Shown: positions 1 through 5,363 of the stretch, piece after piece
Numbering within the stretch: position 1 is the first letter of the stretch
How the letters are laid out: each line of letters opens with the position of its first letter
NCBI GenBank assembly: GCA_028717025.1
Contig: JAQUOR010000098.1
Location: 1 to 6,487, forward strand
Direction: 5' to 3'
Source of the DNA: Candidatus Omnitrophota bacterium
GTDB lineage: Bacteria; Omnitrophota; Gorgyraeia; Duberdicusellales; 4484-171
DNA: 6,487 bases
Program-made: the position numbers and the translations under genes
Notes under the pieces: generated by a model
Told to the model about the DNA's origin: nothing
Seen by the model: the letters and a program-made list of their open reading frames with translations, nothing else
The model's database searches: none

Positions 1-975
1 CCGCTGGGATACCTCATAATTCGGCGAAAAAAGAGGAGGAGGCCCTATGCTTACGAGATCTCGATGCAGAGCAGGTAATTCGTCGTAATGATACGCATAG
101 CTTAAGGAGAGATCGTAATCCTGTGTGGTTTTACTGACCTTAAGCGCTGCTACCTGGTTACGCAGGTTTTGTGCCGGTCGCTCAGGCGCGCCAACGGGGA
201 TGCCGCTGGCATTATACTGCCGCAGGAGGTATGGTTCCCAGTCAGAACCGGTTTCGGGAATGCGGCTTGCTTCGAAAAAGGGGAGCCATATGATTTCAAT
301 ATTAAACGGTTCGAACGCGTAATCAAGCTTTGTCATCCAGACGGGAAGTTTGCGTTCCGCCCGCGTTAAATTCAGATATTCGGTCCAGTCCTCAGGCGTA
401 AAATTGTCGGTCGGGTTTATTTCGTCTGATTTTCCCCAGCGTATAACCTGTCTTCCGAGGCGCAGATTAAGGTTGCTCGCAGCGTAATTGAGATAACATT
501 CCCAGAGTTTGAAGCGCTTTTCTTCATCGCTTGTTCCCTGCGCGCTGTTATGTACCAGGTCATATTGTCCATCAAGCGAGAGAAACGAAGAAAAACGTTC
601 GGAGAGCCGCTGCGATGATTCAAGACGCAGGTCCTGGCGCAGTTCGTAGGCGTGTTCCTGCGCGTTATCTTTCTTTCTGTCGAAGTAATTGCGGTTCTGA
701 TAGTAACCGTGGATATTTACCCGTTCCCAGAAGTTTTTTTTCTCTGCGTTTGATTTTTCTTCCGTCGAGGCAGGCGCAGCTTGTGGCGTTTCTTTTTCCT
801 TGTGTGTCGAAGCCGGAGCGTCTGTTTTTTTTGCAAGTTGCATGTCTTTCTCGCATTCATCGAGCGCCTGGCGCAGTATTTTTACTTTTGACGGTACGAC
901 TGTCTCGGCACAGAAAGCGCTTCTCGGCAGTAACGCGAGAATAGCAATTATAAGAAGAAAACTTTTTTTATACAT
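1..975 (-). CDS. DUF1302-like outer-membrane beta-barrel protein, C-terminus cut off by window edge
   Basis: The reverse strand reads without a stop from an ATG at 975 to position 1, giving 325 residues with no end in the window. Residues 1-23 form a signal peptide (lysines at 3-4, a hydrophobic run, a site near AFCA|ET), so the product is exported. Residues 28-50 look helical or coiled-coil, and 50-80 are a Lys/Ala/Pro/Glu-rich linker. From about 85 onward, alternating aromatic strands (HGYYQNRNYF, FLSLDGQYDL, LWECYLNY) suggest a beta-barrel. The block LRLGRQVIRWGKSDEINP (171-188) followed by DNFTPEDW (190-197) is typical of DUF1302-type proteins. Family members are commonly encoded with a LolA-like protein and an RND exporter. 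The gene starts three bases after the stop of the upstream LolA-like gene, so it is almost certainly co-transcribed and translationally coupled; no strong Shine-Dalgarno is seen. The substrate cannot be inferred. A generic porin-like barrel is the alternative. Confidence 0.8.
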   Translation of the reverse strand, partial: MYKKSFLLIIAILALLPRSAFCAETVVPSKVKILRQALDECEKDMQLAKKTDAPASTHKEKETPQAAPASTEEKSNAEKKNFWERVNIHGYYQNRNYFDRKKDNAQEHAYELRQDLRLESSQRLSERFSSFLSLDGQYDLVHNSAQGTSDEEKRFKLWECYLNYAASNLNLRLGRQVIRWGKSDEINPTDNFTPEDWTEYLNLTRAERKLPVWMTKLDYAFEPFNIEIIWLPFFEASRIPETGSDWEPYLLRQYNASGIPVGAPERPAQNLRNQVAALKVSKTTQDYDLSLSYAYHYDELPALHRDLVSIGPPPLFSPNYEVSQR

Positions 976-978
976 CAA

Positions 979-1788
979 TCAAAGGTTTTCTAACGCTGCT
1001 GTTTGCAGATTAAGCTGCTCAAAAAGCTCATCCGAAAGACCGGAATTATACACAACGTTCGTTGTAACGATTTCGGTTTTATGGCCGTCAGCCAGGCTTT
1101 CCATGGAGATGTAGAGCGGCGTCCAGATGCCGTCGATTTGTTCGATATCTTTTGCTGTGCCGATTTTAACCAGTTGTCCCTTTTTGTCGAAATATTCAAC
1201 ATATACGCGGATAAAACTTTCTTTGTCCGTCCAGGTACGCATTCGGCTATAGACGGTATTAGCCCCGGGTTTTGCCGTTGCTTCATAAAAATAGCATTCT
1301 TTCCCTTCGCGTGCATCATCGCGCGCTGCGGAGTAAGTATAGTTATCGACTTTTAAGTTCTCGAGATCCTCGTAGTTGAAATCAGTTCCGACAAACGTTT
1401 GTTCTTTGTCGTTTGTGGCGATGCGGCGTATTTTCTTTAATGCCGGAAGGTAGAGGAATTGCGTATCGTCGGCTCCGGCATTTTCCCGCGTGAGCAGTCC
1501 TGTCTGGCGGATATCGGCGGGAGAGCTAAAGCGGATCAGGATTTTGCGTAGTCCCGCATTGTCTTTCATATAACGGTACGCAGAACGCTTGCGGACATAC
1601 CCGGTCTTATTGGTGAGCACCATATCCCATCGCCATATTTGGTCGTTTCCTGCGTATTGGTTTTTCACTTTCAACTGGATTTCGCGGCCGTCTCCCGGTT
1701 CTTGGGATATTCCGGAGGCAGTGAGGCATATATGTCCGGCGATAATGACGGCAAAAAAGAAAGATATTTTTTTTATTACGTTCGACAT
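979..1788 (-). CDS. Outer membrane lipoprotein-sorting protein (LolA-like fold, PF17131-type)
   Basis: A 269-residue periplasmic protein. The signal peptide has lysines at 6-7 and a hydrophobic core at 8-24; Cys21 is in GHIC, which is not a good lipobox, so a soluble periplasmic protein is likelier than a lipoprotein. Family hallmarks are visible: FSSPADIRQTGLLT (87-100), DTQFLYLPALKKIRRI (108-123) and GTDFNYEDLENL (134-145). Members adopt the open half-barrel of LolA/LolB, which binds lipids or hydrophobic ligands, and often accompany RND/MMPL exporters and an outer-membrane barrel. The frame extends to a TTG at 1800, but I chose the ATG at 1788 because it puts the basic residues at the start of the signal peptide; neither start has a clear ribosome-binding site. 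The stop lies three bases before the DUF1302-like gene, indicating an operon. Family assignment is firm; the cargo is unknown. Confidence 0.85.
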   Translation of the reverse strand: MSNVIKKISFFFAVIIAGHICLTASGISQEPGDGREIQLKVKNQYAGNDQIWRWDMVLTNKTGYVRKRSAYRYMKDNAGLRKILIRFSSPADIRQTGLLTRENAGADDTQFLYLPALKKIRRIATNDKEQTFVGTDFNYEDLENLKVDNYTYSAARDDAREGKECYFYEATAKPGANTVYSRMRTWTDKESFIRVYVEYFDKKGQLVKIGTAKDIEQIDGIWTPLYISMESLADGHKTEIVTTNVVYNSGLSDELFEQLNLQTAALENL

Positions 1789-1836
1789 TATATCAAGCAA
1801 TTCAAGCTACACTCTGCATAGCCAGCGTTACCTATT

Positions 1837-1849
1837 ATTGTAATACAAT
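1837..1849. repeat. 13-bp palindrome ATTGTA-A-TACAAT upstream of the LolA-like gene
   Basis: Two perfect 6-bp arms (ATTGTA and TACAAT) around one central base, about 50 bp upstream of the ATG of the LolA-like gene. Size, symmetry and position suit an operator for a dimeric repressor, and the TACAAT arm could double as a reverse-strand -10. A single copy in AT-rich DNA can also arise by chance. A related imperfect copy, ATTGTA-G-TATAAT, lies at 4363-4375 upstream of etfB. Confidence 0.3.
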
Positions 1850-1925
1850 TTGGCTTGATGAGAACGAAATTATTTTAAAATTATTACGATGCGCATTATT
1901 GATGCGTTCGGCGGCGCATAAACCA

Positions 1926-1939
1926 CGCCTTTTAAGGCG
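1926..1939. repeat. Small hairpin CGCCTT-TT-AAGGCG
   Basis: A 6-bp inverted repeat with a 2-base spacer lies about 50 bp beyond the stop of the acyltransferase gene. The stem is GC-rich at its base, but neither side is followed by a run of T. It is therefore not a typical intrinsic terminator, although it could stabilise the 3' end of the transcript. Confidence 0.3.
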
Positions 1940-1975
1940 CGCAATATCGAGCGCCTCAGTATAACCCCTACGCGT

Positions 1976-2015
1976 AAACCCCGGGTTTCAACCCGGAGAA
2001 AGCCGAATGGGTTGA
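1976..2015 (-). repeat. Overlapping inverted repeats at the 3' end of the acyltransferase gene
   Basis: Three mutually exclusive pairings share the same bases: AAACCC/GGGTTT (1976-1988, one central base), CCGGGT/ACCCGG (1981-1996, 4-base loop containing the TGA stop), and TCAACCC/GGGTTGA (1988-2015, 14-base loop inside the last codons). No T-run follows on the reverse strand. This could be an mRNA 3'-end structure or the edge of a dispersed intergenic repeat; a normal terminator is not supported. Confidence 0.4.
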
Positions 2016-2680
2016 TTTAATTCGGCGATTCGACGCAACAGTTCTTCGGTTGTGCTTGCAAGGAGCGTTTCGTCTATTTTTTCTTGATGTATTGCTTCGA
2101 ATGTAAAAGGTTTGCCTACGGTTAAGGTCATGGTGTGCGCGGTGTGCAACTCGAAAGATTGAGGAGAAAGGACATTATCCGCTCCATGTATATATACGGG
2201 GATTATGGTAACTCCGGTCGATAACGCAATGCTTGCCGTACCTGTTCCTGGTTTTTTATGCTGCGTTTGTTCTTTAGAACACCATCGTGCAGCCCCTTCC
2301 GGGAAAATTACCACCCAGTTATTTTCACGCAATGATTTTTTTACTTTTTCTACGGTCCCGTTGACTACAATGACCGGATATAATGCATAGAACCATTTTA
2401 GATACCATATTCTGTAGTTTTCCTTAGAAATCACCCAGCGTACATTGCCGAGATTGCCGTAAAAGGCAGTCCCGATAAGAAGCACATCCAGGTAGCTCGC
2501 ATGATTTGATACGATAAGTGCGCTATCGACGTGTGGTATATTTTCAAGCCCTTTGAATACGATTTTAAAATTTGCCTTTACGAAAAACCTGGTAATGGGG
2601 AAAGCCCACATCCGTAAATATACCGTTTTATGATGAAAAAATTTCAAAAGCCGCACAGGAAACGATAAAACTTCTTTCAT
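1988..2680 (-). CDS. PlsC-like lysophospholipid acyltransferase (1-acylglycerol-3-phosphate O-acyltransferase family)
   Basis: A 230-residue protein of typical length for the family, which transfers an acyl group to the sn-2 hydroxyl of a lysophospholipid, normally lysophosphatidic acid to phosphatidic acid, at the cytoplasmic face of the inner membrane. The catalytic NHxxxxD motif is NHASYLD (59-65, His60 and Asp65). The phosphate-binding FPEG motif is at 126-129, but continues AARW where TRS is usual. A PGTG segment (144-147) and the block TIIPVYIHG (158-166) match later conserved motifs. The hydrophobic, basic N-terminus (5-35) suits membrane association. The ATG at 2680 gives the usual N-terminal length; its ribosome-binding site is weak. 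The gene is transcribed away from the antiporter gene. It may be the housekeeping PlsC or a specialised paralogue acting on another lysolipid; the sequence does not decide. Confidence 0.88.
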   Translation of the reverse strand: MKEVLSFPVRLLKFFHHKTVYLRMWAFPITRFFVKANFKIVFKGLENIPHVDSALIVSNHASYLDVLLIGTAFYGNLGNVRWVISKENYRIWYLKWFYALYPVIVVNGTVEKVKKSLRENNWVVIFPEGAARWCSKEQTQHKKPGTGTASIALSTGVTIIPVYIHGADNVLSPQSFELHTAHTMTLTVGKPFTFEAIHQEKIDETLLASTTEELLRRIAELNQPIRLSPG

Positions 2681-2867
2681 TGTCTTTTTAGTTTAGCGTA
2701 AACTCCAGCGCGCGTTTATATTACGGATACAATATGTTATTTAGTTTAAAACTTCGCTGCCCAAAAATGCGTAACATAAAAATTATAGCAATTAAACGGG
2801 CCATACTCAAGAAGATATTCGTTACGTAGCGGCATCGCGCACCGCCAGATGCGTATCGTTTACCTTT

Positions 2868-2913
2868 TTGTGAACCATTATTTCGTTACTTTTAATAAAA
2901 GATGTAATATAAT
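2868..2913 (+). promoter_or_regulatory. Predicted promoter(s) for the antiporter gene
   Basis: TTGTGA at 2868-2873 and TTTAAT at 2891-2896 are separated by 17 bases, a fair sigma-70-like pair. A perfect TATAAT lies at 2908-2913, but its correctly spaced -35 is poor. Either would give a 5' leader of roughly 70-90 bases before the ATG at 2991. This rests on hexamer matching only. Confidence 0.35.
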
Positions 2914-2919
2914 AATTTT

Positions 2920-2994
2920 ATGCATCTGAAGAAAAAGACCTGTGCTGTCCTATTTTTCTCCAGGGTATTATTAACTGAGAGGTGTGAGCAATGA
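2920..2994 (+). CDS. Possible 24-codon leader ORF upstream of the antiporter gene
   Basis: An ATG at 2920 opens 24 codons (the product begins MHLKKKTCAVLFFSRVLL), and its TGA overlaps the antiporter ATG as ATGA. It has three lysines followed by a short hydrophobic stretch. No ribosome-binding site precedes it; if the TATAAT at 2908-2913 is used, the transcript would start close to this ATG and be leaderless. I do not recognise it. The antiporter gene has its own good ribosome-binding site, so coupling is not needed, and chance is a serious alternative. Confidence 0.2.
   Translation: MHLKKKTCAVLFFSRVLLTERCEQ
2977..2982 (+). promoter_or_regulatory. Ribosome-binding site of the antiporter gene
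   Basis: GAGAGG sits 8 bases before the ATG at 2991. It is the clearest Shine-Dalgarno among the full-length genes of the window and supports this start, after which the protein enters its first membrane segment within a few residues. Confidence 0.65.
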
Positions 2995-4229
2995 ATTCAC
3001 CGGATTTTGTTATTTTTATTTTCCAGATCACTACGTTATTGGGGTTTGCCGTGTTTTTTGGAGAGCTGATGCGCAGAACCGGCCAACCGGCGGTATTGGG
3101 TGAAATGATAGGAGGAATAATCTTAGGGCCGACCATTTTAGGCTTTATCGCTCCCGGTTTTTATGCCGGATTTTTTCATTATTCCGCCACTGTTACGGCG
3201 ATGCGTGAGGTAGTGATCAAATTAGGGATGCTATTTTTTCTTTTTATCGTGGGCACAGAAATAGACTTGTTTGCCTTGCAACGCTCAGGAAACAAAGCGC
3301 TGTCGATAGGGATTGTCGGGACGCTTATTCCGATTGGCATCGGCGTGGCCTTGACCTATCTTTTTCCAAGGGAATTTTGGGGCTCGCAGGTTCAAAAGTA
3401 CTTTCTCCCTTTTGCCTTGTTTATCGGAATGAATCTGGCTAATTCCGCAAATCCGGTTATCGCCAGGATTCTTATGGATTTAGGTCTACTGCGAAAAGAA
3501 ATAGGCACCATTACTATGGCGGCTACCGTCGTAGATGATTTGGTGAATTGGATACTATTTGCCGTTATTCTTAACGTAAGCGGTATTGCCGGCCAGCTAA
3601 AAAGTAATTTACCTGTTAATATTGTCGTAGTCTGCATATTTATCATTATCGTATTGTACGGGGGGCGTTGGTTTGGTAAAAAAGCTTTTCCGTGGTTTAA
3701 AGCGCACGTGTCATGGCCGGCAGGCATGATTGCTTCTACCACCCTGGCAATTTTTTTAGCCGCTGCCCTTGCAGAGCAGTTTGGCATTCACGCTTTTTTA
3801 GGTGCTTTTTTAGTAGGGATAGCCTTGGGCGGAGGATATAACGATGCAGCGAGGAACGAAGTACGGGAGCTTATGACAAATTTTGCACTCAGCTTTTTTG
3901 CGCCCATTTATTTTGTGTCACTGGGTTTAAACGTTAATTTTATTTCGAATTTTGATTTCGTGCTCGTATCAGTTATTATCGTAGCAGCGTTTTTAAGTAA
4001 GATCGGCGCAGTGACAATAGGAGCCCGGTTAGCCGGCATGCGGTTGAATCGGGAGGTCCTCGCTATCGGTTTCGGATTAAATGCCCGGGGAGCAACGGGT
4101 ATCATTTTAGCGGGAGTAGGTTTAACCTATGGGCTCATTGATCAGCGCATCTTTGTAGCAATAGTGCTGATGGCCCTGGTCACCTCTTTGGTTTCAGGTC
4201 CGATGATCAAGCTCCTGTTGAAACGATAG
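2991..4229 (+). CDS. CPA2-family cation:proton antiporter (Na+/H+ exchanger fold)
   Basis: A 412-residue integral inner-membrane protein with about 12 hydrophobic segments and a length typical of the transmembrane domain alone. It should exchange Na+ or K+ for H+, for pH or ion homeostasis. Family features: GQPAVLGEMIGGIILGP (31-47) in an early helix; NSANPVIARILMDLGLL (151-167) in the first broken-helix region; Asp182-Asp183 in MAATVVDDLVNW (176-187), the paired acids of electrogenic antiporters such as NapA and NhaA; GAFLVGIALG (271-280); PIYFVSLGL (305-313); a lysine in FLSKIGA (Lys337), where NapA-type proteins have their conserved lysine; and GLNARGATGIILAG (362-375). The C-terminus stops soon after the last helix, with no TrkA-N, TrkA-C or Usp domain, so nucleotide gating as in Kef systems is unlikely. 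It appears monocistronic. Ion selectivity cannot be read from the sequence. Confidence 0.9.
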   Translation: MNSPDFVIFIFQITTLLGFAVFFGELMRRTGQPAVLGEMIGGIILGPTILGFIAPGFYAGFFHYSATVTAMREVVIKLGMLFFLFIVGTEIDLFALQRSGNKALSIGIVGTLIPIGIGVALTYLFPREFWGSQVQKYFLPFALFIGMNLANSANPVIARILMDLGLLRKEIGTITMAATVVDDLVNWILFAVILNVSGIAGQLKSNLPVNIVVVCIFIIIVLYGGRWFGKKAFPWFKAHVSWPAGMIASTTLAIFLAAALAEQFGIHAFLGAFLVGIALGGGYNDAARNEVRELMTNFALSFFAPIYFVSLGLNVNFISNFDFVLVSVIIVAAFLSKIGAVTIGARLAGMRLNREVLAIGFGLNARGATGIILAGVGLTYGLIDQRIFVAIVLMALVTSLVSGPMIKLLLKR

Positions 4230-4289
4230 CTTCGCTTACACCTGATGACAAAGTACATACGCTTGTCTTGTTGCGCCCGGTTTTTCGTT

Positions 4290-4303
4290 AAAAATTAATT
4301 TTT
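4290..4303. repeat. Perfect AAAAATTAATTTTT palindrome after the antiporter gene
   Basis: A 14-bp perfect palindrome lies 60 bp past the antiporter stop, with flanking GTT and AAC allowing a slightly longer imperfect stem. It has a T-run on either strand, but an A:T-only stem is weak, so it is at best a poor terminator. It is the only candidate between the antiporter and etfB genes. Confidence 0.25.
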
Positions 4304-4398
4304 GAACTGCCGAAAGAATCAGCCCACAGAATAATTCATTATTTTTTTATCTTTAATCAAAAATTGTAGTATAATCAATAATAAATCATTTGTTTTTA

Positions 4399-4426
4399 TT
4401 GACAATTATTAAATATATAGTATTTT
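4399..4426 (+). promoter_or_regulatory. Predicted promoter of etfB
   Basis: A consensus TTGACA (4399-4404) is followed after 16 bases by TATTTT (4421-4426, four of six consensus positions), within a very AT-rich stretch that could act as an upstream-element-type enhancer. The transcript would start near 4433, giving a leader of about 65 bases. A separate TATAAT at 4370-4375 could give a second, longer transcript but has a weak -35. An inverted repeat (TGACAAT at 4400-4406, ATTGTCA at 4441-4447) brackets this promoter. Confidence 0.5.
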
Positions 4427-4441
4427 AGAAAGGATAAAATA

Positions 4442-4501
4442 TTGTCATTACCCATTGATGATTCGACTACTAGGGAAAAGATAATCAGCGTTAGAATATG
4501 A
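4442..4501 (+). CDS. Possible 19-codon leader ORF overlapping the etfB start
   Basis: A TTG at 4442 opens 19 codons (LSLPIDDSTTREKIISVRI, first residue Met if initiated) whose TGA overlaps the etfB ATG as ATGA. AAAGGA at 4429-4434 lies 7 bases before the TTG, a good ribosome-binding site, whereas etfB has none at proper distance. This favours reinitiation on etfB from a translated leader. Against it: the start is TTG, the peptide is not recognised, and if transcription begins near 4433 the ribosome-binding site is largely lost, leaving only transcripts from the upstream TATAAT (4370) to carry it. Confidence 0.3.
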   Translation: MSLPIDDSTTREKIISVRI

Positions 4502-5286
4502 AAATAATCGTTTGCATAAAACAAGTCCCTGATACCGGCGAAGTAAAAATTAACCCGGAAACCAACACCCTCATCCGCGAAGGAGTTTCTTCCATTATTA
4601 ACCCTTTCGACATGTATGCTATCGAAGAAGCGATACGCCTGAAAGAAAAATACGGCGCAGAGACGTTTGTGGTCACTATGGGTCCTCCTCAGGCAGAAAG
4701 CGCCTTGCGTGAGGCGCTCTCCATGGGAATTGACCAGGCGGTCCATCTTTCCGACCGGGCATTTGCCGGTTCCGACACCTGGGCAACCAGCCTTATTTTA
4801 GCAAAAGCCATAGAAAAAATCGGACAATTCGATCTGGTTATCTGCGGTAAACAAGCCGCTGACGGCGATACTGCCCAGGTAGGCCCCGGCATTGCAACGC
4901 ATATTAATCTGGCGCAAGCTACCTATGTGCGTAAGATCGATGATGTTAATCTGGAAAATAAAACTATCCGGCTGGAACGGCTCCTTGAAGACGGTGTTGA
5001 GATTTTAGAGGTAACGCTGCCTGCGCTTATTACCGTGGTAAAAGAAATTAACGAACCGCGTCTTCCCTCGTTGCGAGGTAAGATGCGTGCGCGTACCCAG
5101 GCGCTTACGGTCTGGGGGCATAAAGATTTAGGCTTAGCCCAGGAAGATTTAGGTCTTAAGGGTTCTCCTACTCAGGTGGTCAGGATTTTTACTCCGCCGG
5201 CAAGAGAAAGAGGGATGGTCCTGGAAGGCGAGCCGGAAGTGATAGTTGAGAAGTTGATGGGAGAATTGAAGAAGCACCTTATATAA
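4498..5286 (+). CDS. etfB: Electron transfer flavoprotein subunit beta
   Basis: A full-length 262-residue EtfB. The N-terminus MKIIVCIKQVPDTGEVKI and the block NPFDMYAIEEAIRLKE (35-50) are canonical. CGKQAADGDTAQVGPGIA (116-133) forms the nucleotide-binding region that holds AMP in simple ETFs and the bifurcating FAD in bifurcating ETFs. EPRLPSLRGKMRARTQAL (186-203) is the beta-subunit signature. The C-terminal arm (FTPPARERGMVLEGEP, 231-246) wraps the alpha subunit in known structures. EtfB pairs with EtfA to pass electrons between NAD(H), ferredoxin and a flavoprotein dehydrogenase in the cytoplasm. The ATG at 4498 is fixed by homology although no good ribosome-binding site precedes it. It precedes etfA by 77 nt, which contains a hairpin element, and probably shares its transcript. 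Its match to bifurcating rather than housekeeping ETFs is an inference, supported mainly by its ferredoxin-fused partner. Confidence 0.95.
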   Translation: MKIIVCIKQVPDTGEVKINPETNTLIREGVSSIINPFDMYAIEEAIRLKEKYGAETFVVTMGPPQAESALREALSMGIDQAVHLSDRAFAGSDTWATSLILAKAIEKIGQFDLVICGKQAADGDTAQVGPGIATHINLAQATYVRKIDDVNLENKTIRLERLLEDGVEILEVTLPALITVVKEINEPRLPSLRGKMRARTQALTVWGHKDLGLAQEDLGLKGSPTQVVRIFTPPARERGMVLEGEPEVIVEKLMGELKKHLI

Positions 5287-5290
5287 TATG

Positions 5291-5353
5291 TGCAGATTAT
5301 CACAGATATTTGCATCTGTGGTTATGCGCGATTTTTATCTGCGCTTATCTGCG
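5291..5353 (+). repeat. Nested inverted/direct repeat element between etfB and etfA
   Basis: The gap contains five copies of a 7-mer in two orientations: TGCAGAT (5291-5297), CACAGAT (5301-5307), ATCTGTG (5314-5320), ATCTGCG (5337-5343) and ATCTGCG (5347-5353). CACAGAT and ATCTGTG make a perfect 7-bp stem with a 6-base loop; GCAGAT of the first unit can pair with ATCTGC of either distal copy, giving an outer stem. The last two copies form direct repeats TTATCTGCG with a 10-base period. No T-run follows, so termination is unlikely. It resembles a short dispersed intergenic repeat or an RNA structure that sets the etfB:etfA ratio. Confidence 0.6.
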
Positions 5354-5363
5354 AGCTGACATT

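Larger units (their letters stand above)
1801..1987. other. Gap between acyltransferase gene and LolA-like/DUF1302 pair
   Basis: About 190 bp with no coding potential that I can support. The half nearest the LolA-like gene is AT-rich and should hold its promoter; TACAAT on the reverse strand (part of the palindrome at 1837-1849) is a possible -10, but the matching -35 is poor. The half nearest the acyltransferase gene holds short GC hairpins without a following T-run. No convincing rho-independent terminator separates the two transcription units, so read-through from the acyltransferase gene is possible. Confidence 0.5.
2681..2990. other. Divergent intergenic region between acyltransferase and antiporter genes
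   Basis: About 310 bp that must hold promoters for both flanking genes. Toward the antiporter gene there is a plausible forward promoter (2868-2896) and a second -10-like hexamer at 2908-2913. Toward the acyltransferase gene, -10-like TAATAT lies around 2720 on the reverse strand, without an acceptable -35. No tRNA, ncRNA or long ORF was recognised; one 24-codon ORF (2920-2994) is described separately. Confidence 0.6.

Noticed and set aside
531..944. Forward ORF of 137 codons opposite the DUF1302-like gene
   Set aside because: It lies entirely antisense to a reverse gene with signal peptide and barrel features, and its product is Arg/Ser/Leu-rich with no recognisable domain.
1003..1356. Forward ORF of 117 codons
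   Set aside because: Antisense shadow of the LolA-like gene, whose family motifs are on the other strand.
1787..1792. Reverse-strand TATAAT
   Set aside because: It overlaps the start codon of the LolA-like gene, so a promoter here would start transcription inside the gene.
3392..3787. Reverse ORF of 131 codons
   Set aside because: Antisense to the conserved core of the antiporter; no domain and no ribosome-binding site noticed.
4290..4303. Treating the AAAAATTAATTTTT palindrome as a confident terminator
   Set aside because: The stem is only A:T pairs and should be unstable; kept only as a low-confidence repeat.
4396..4746. Reverse ORF of 116 codons running through the etfB promoter
   Set aside because: Overlaps the etfB N-terminus on the opposite strand; its reading is explained by codon structure of etfB and AT-rich upstream DNA.
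5301..5320. Treating the CACAGAT/ATCTGTG hairpin as a terminator between etfB and etfA
   Set aside because: No T-run follows and the flanking genes encode subunits of one heterodimer, so co-transcription is expected.
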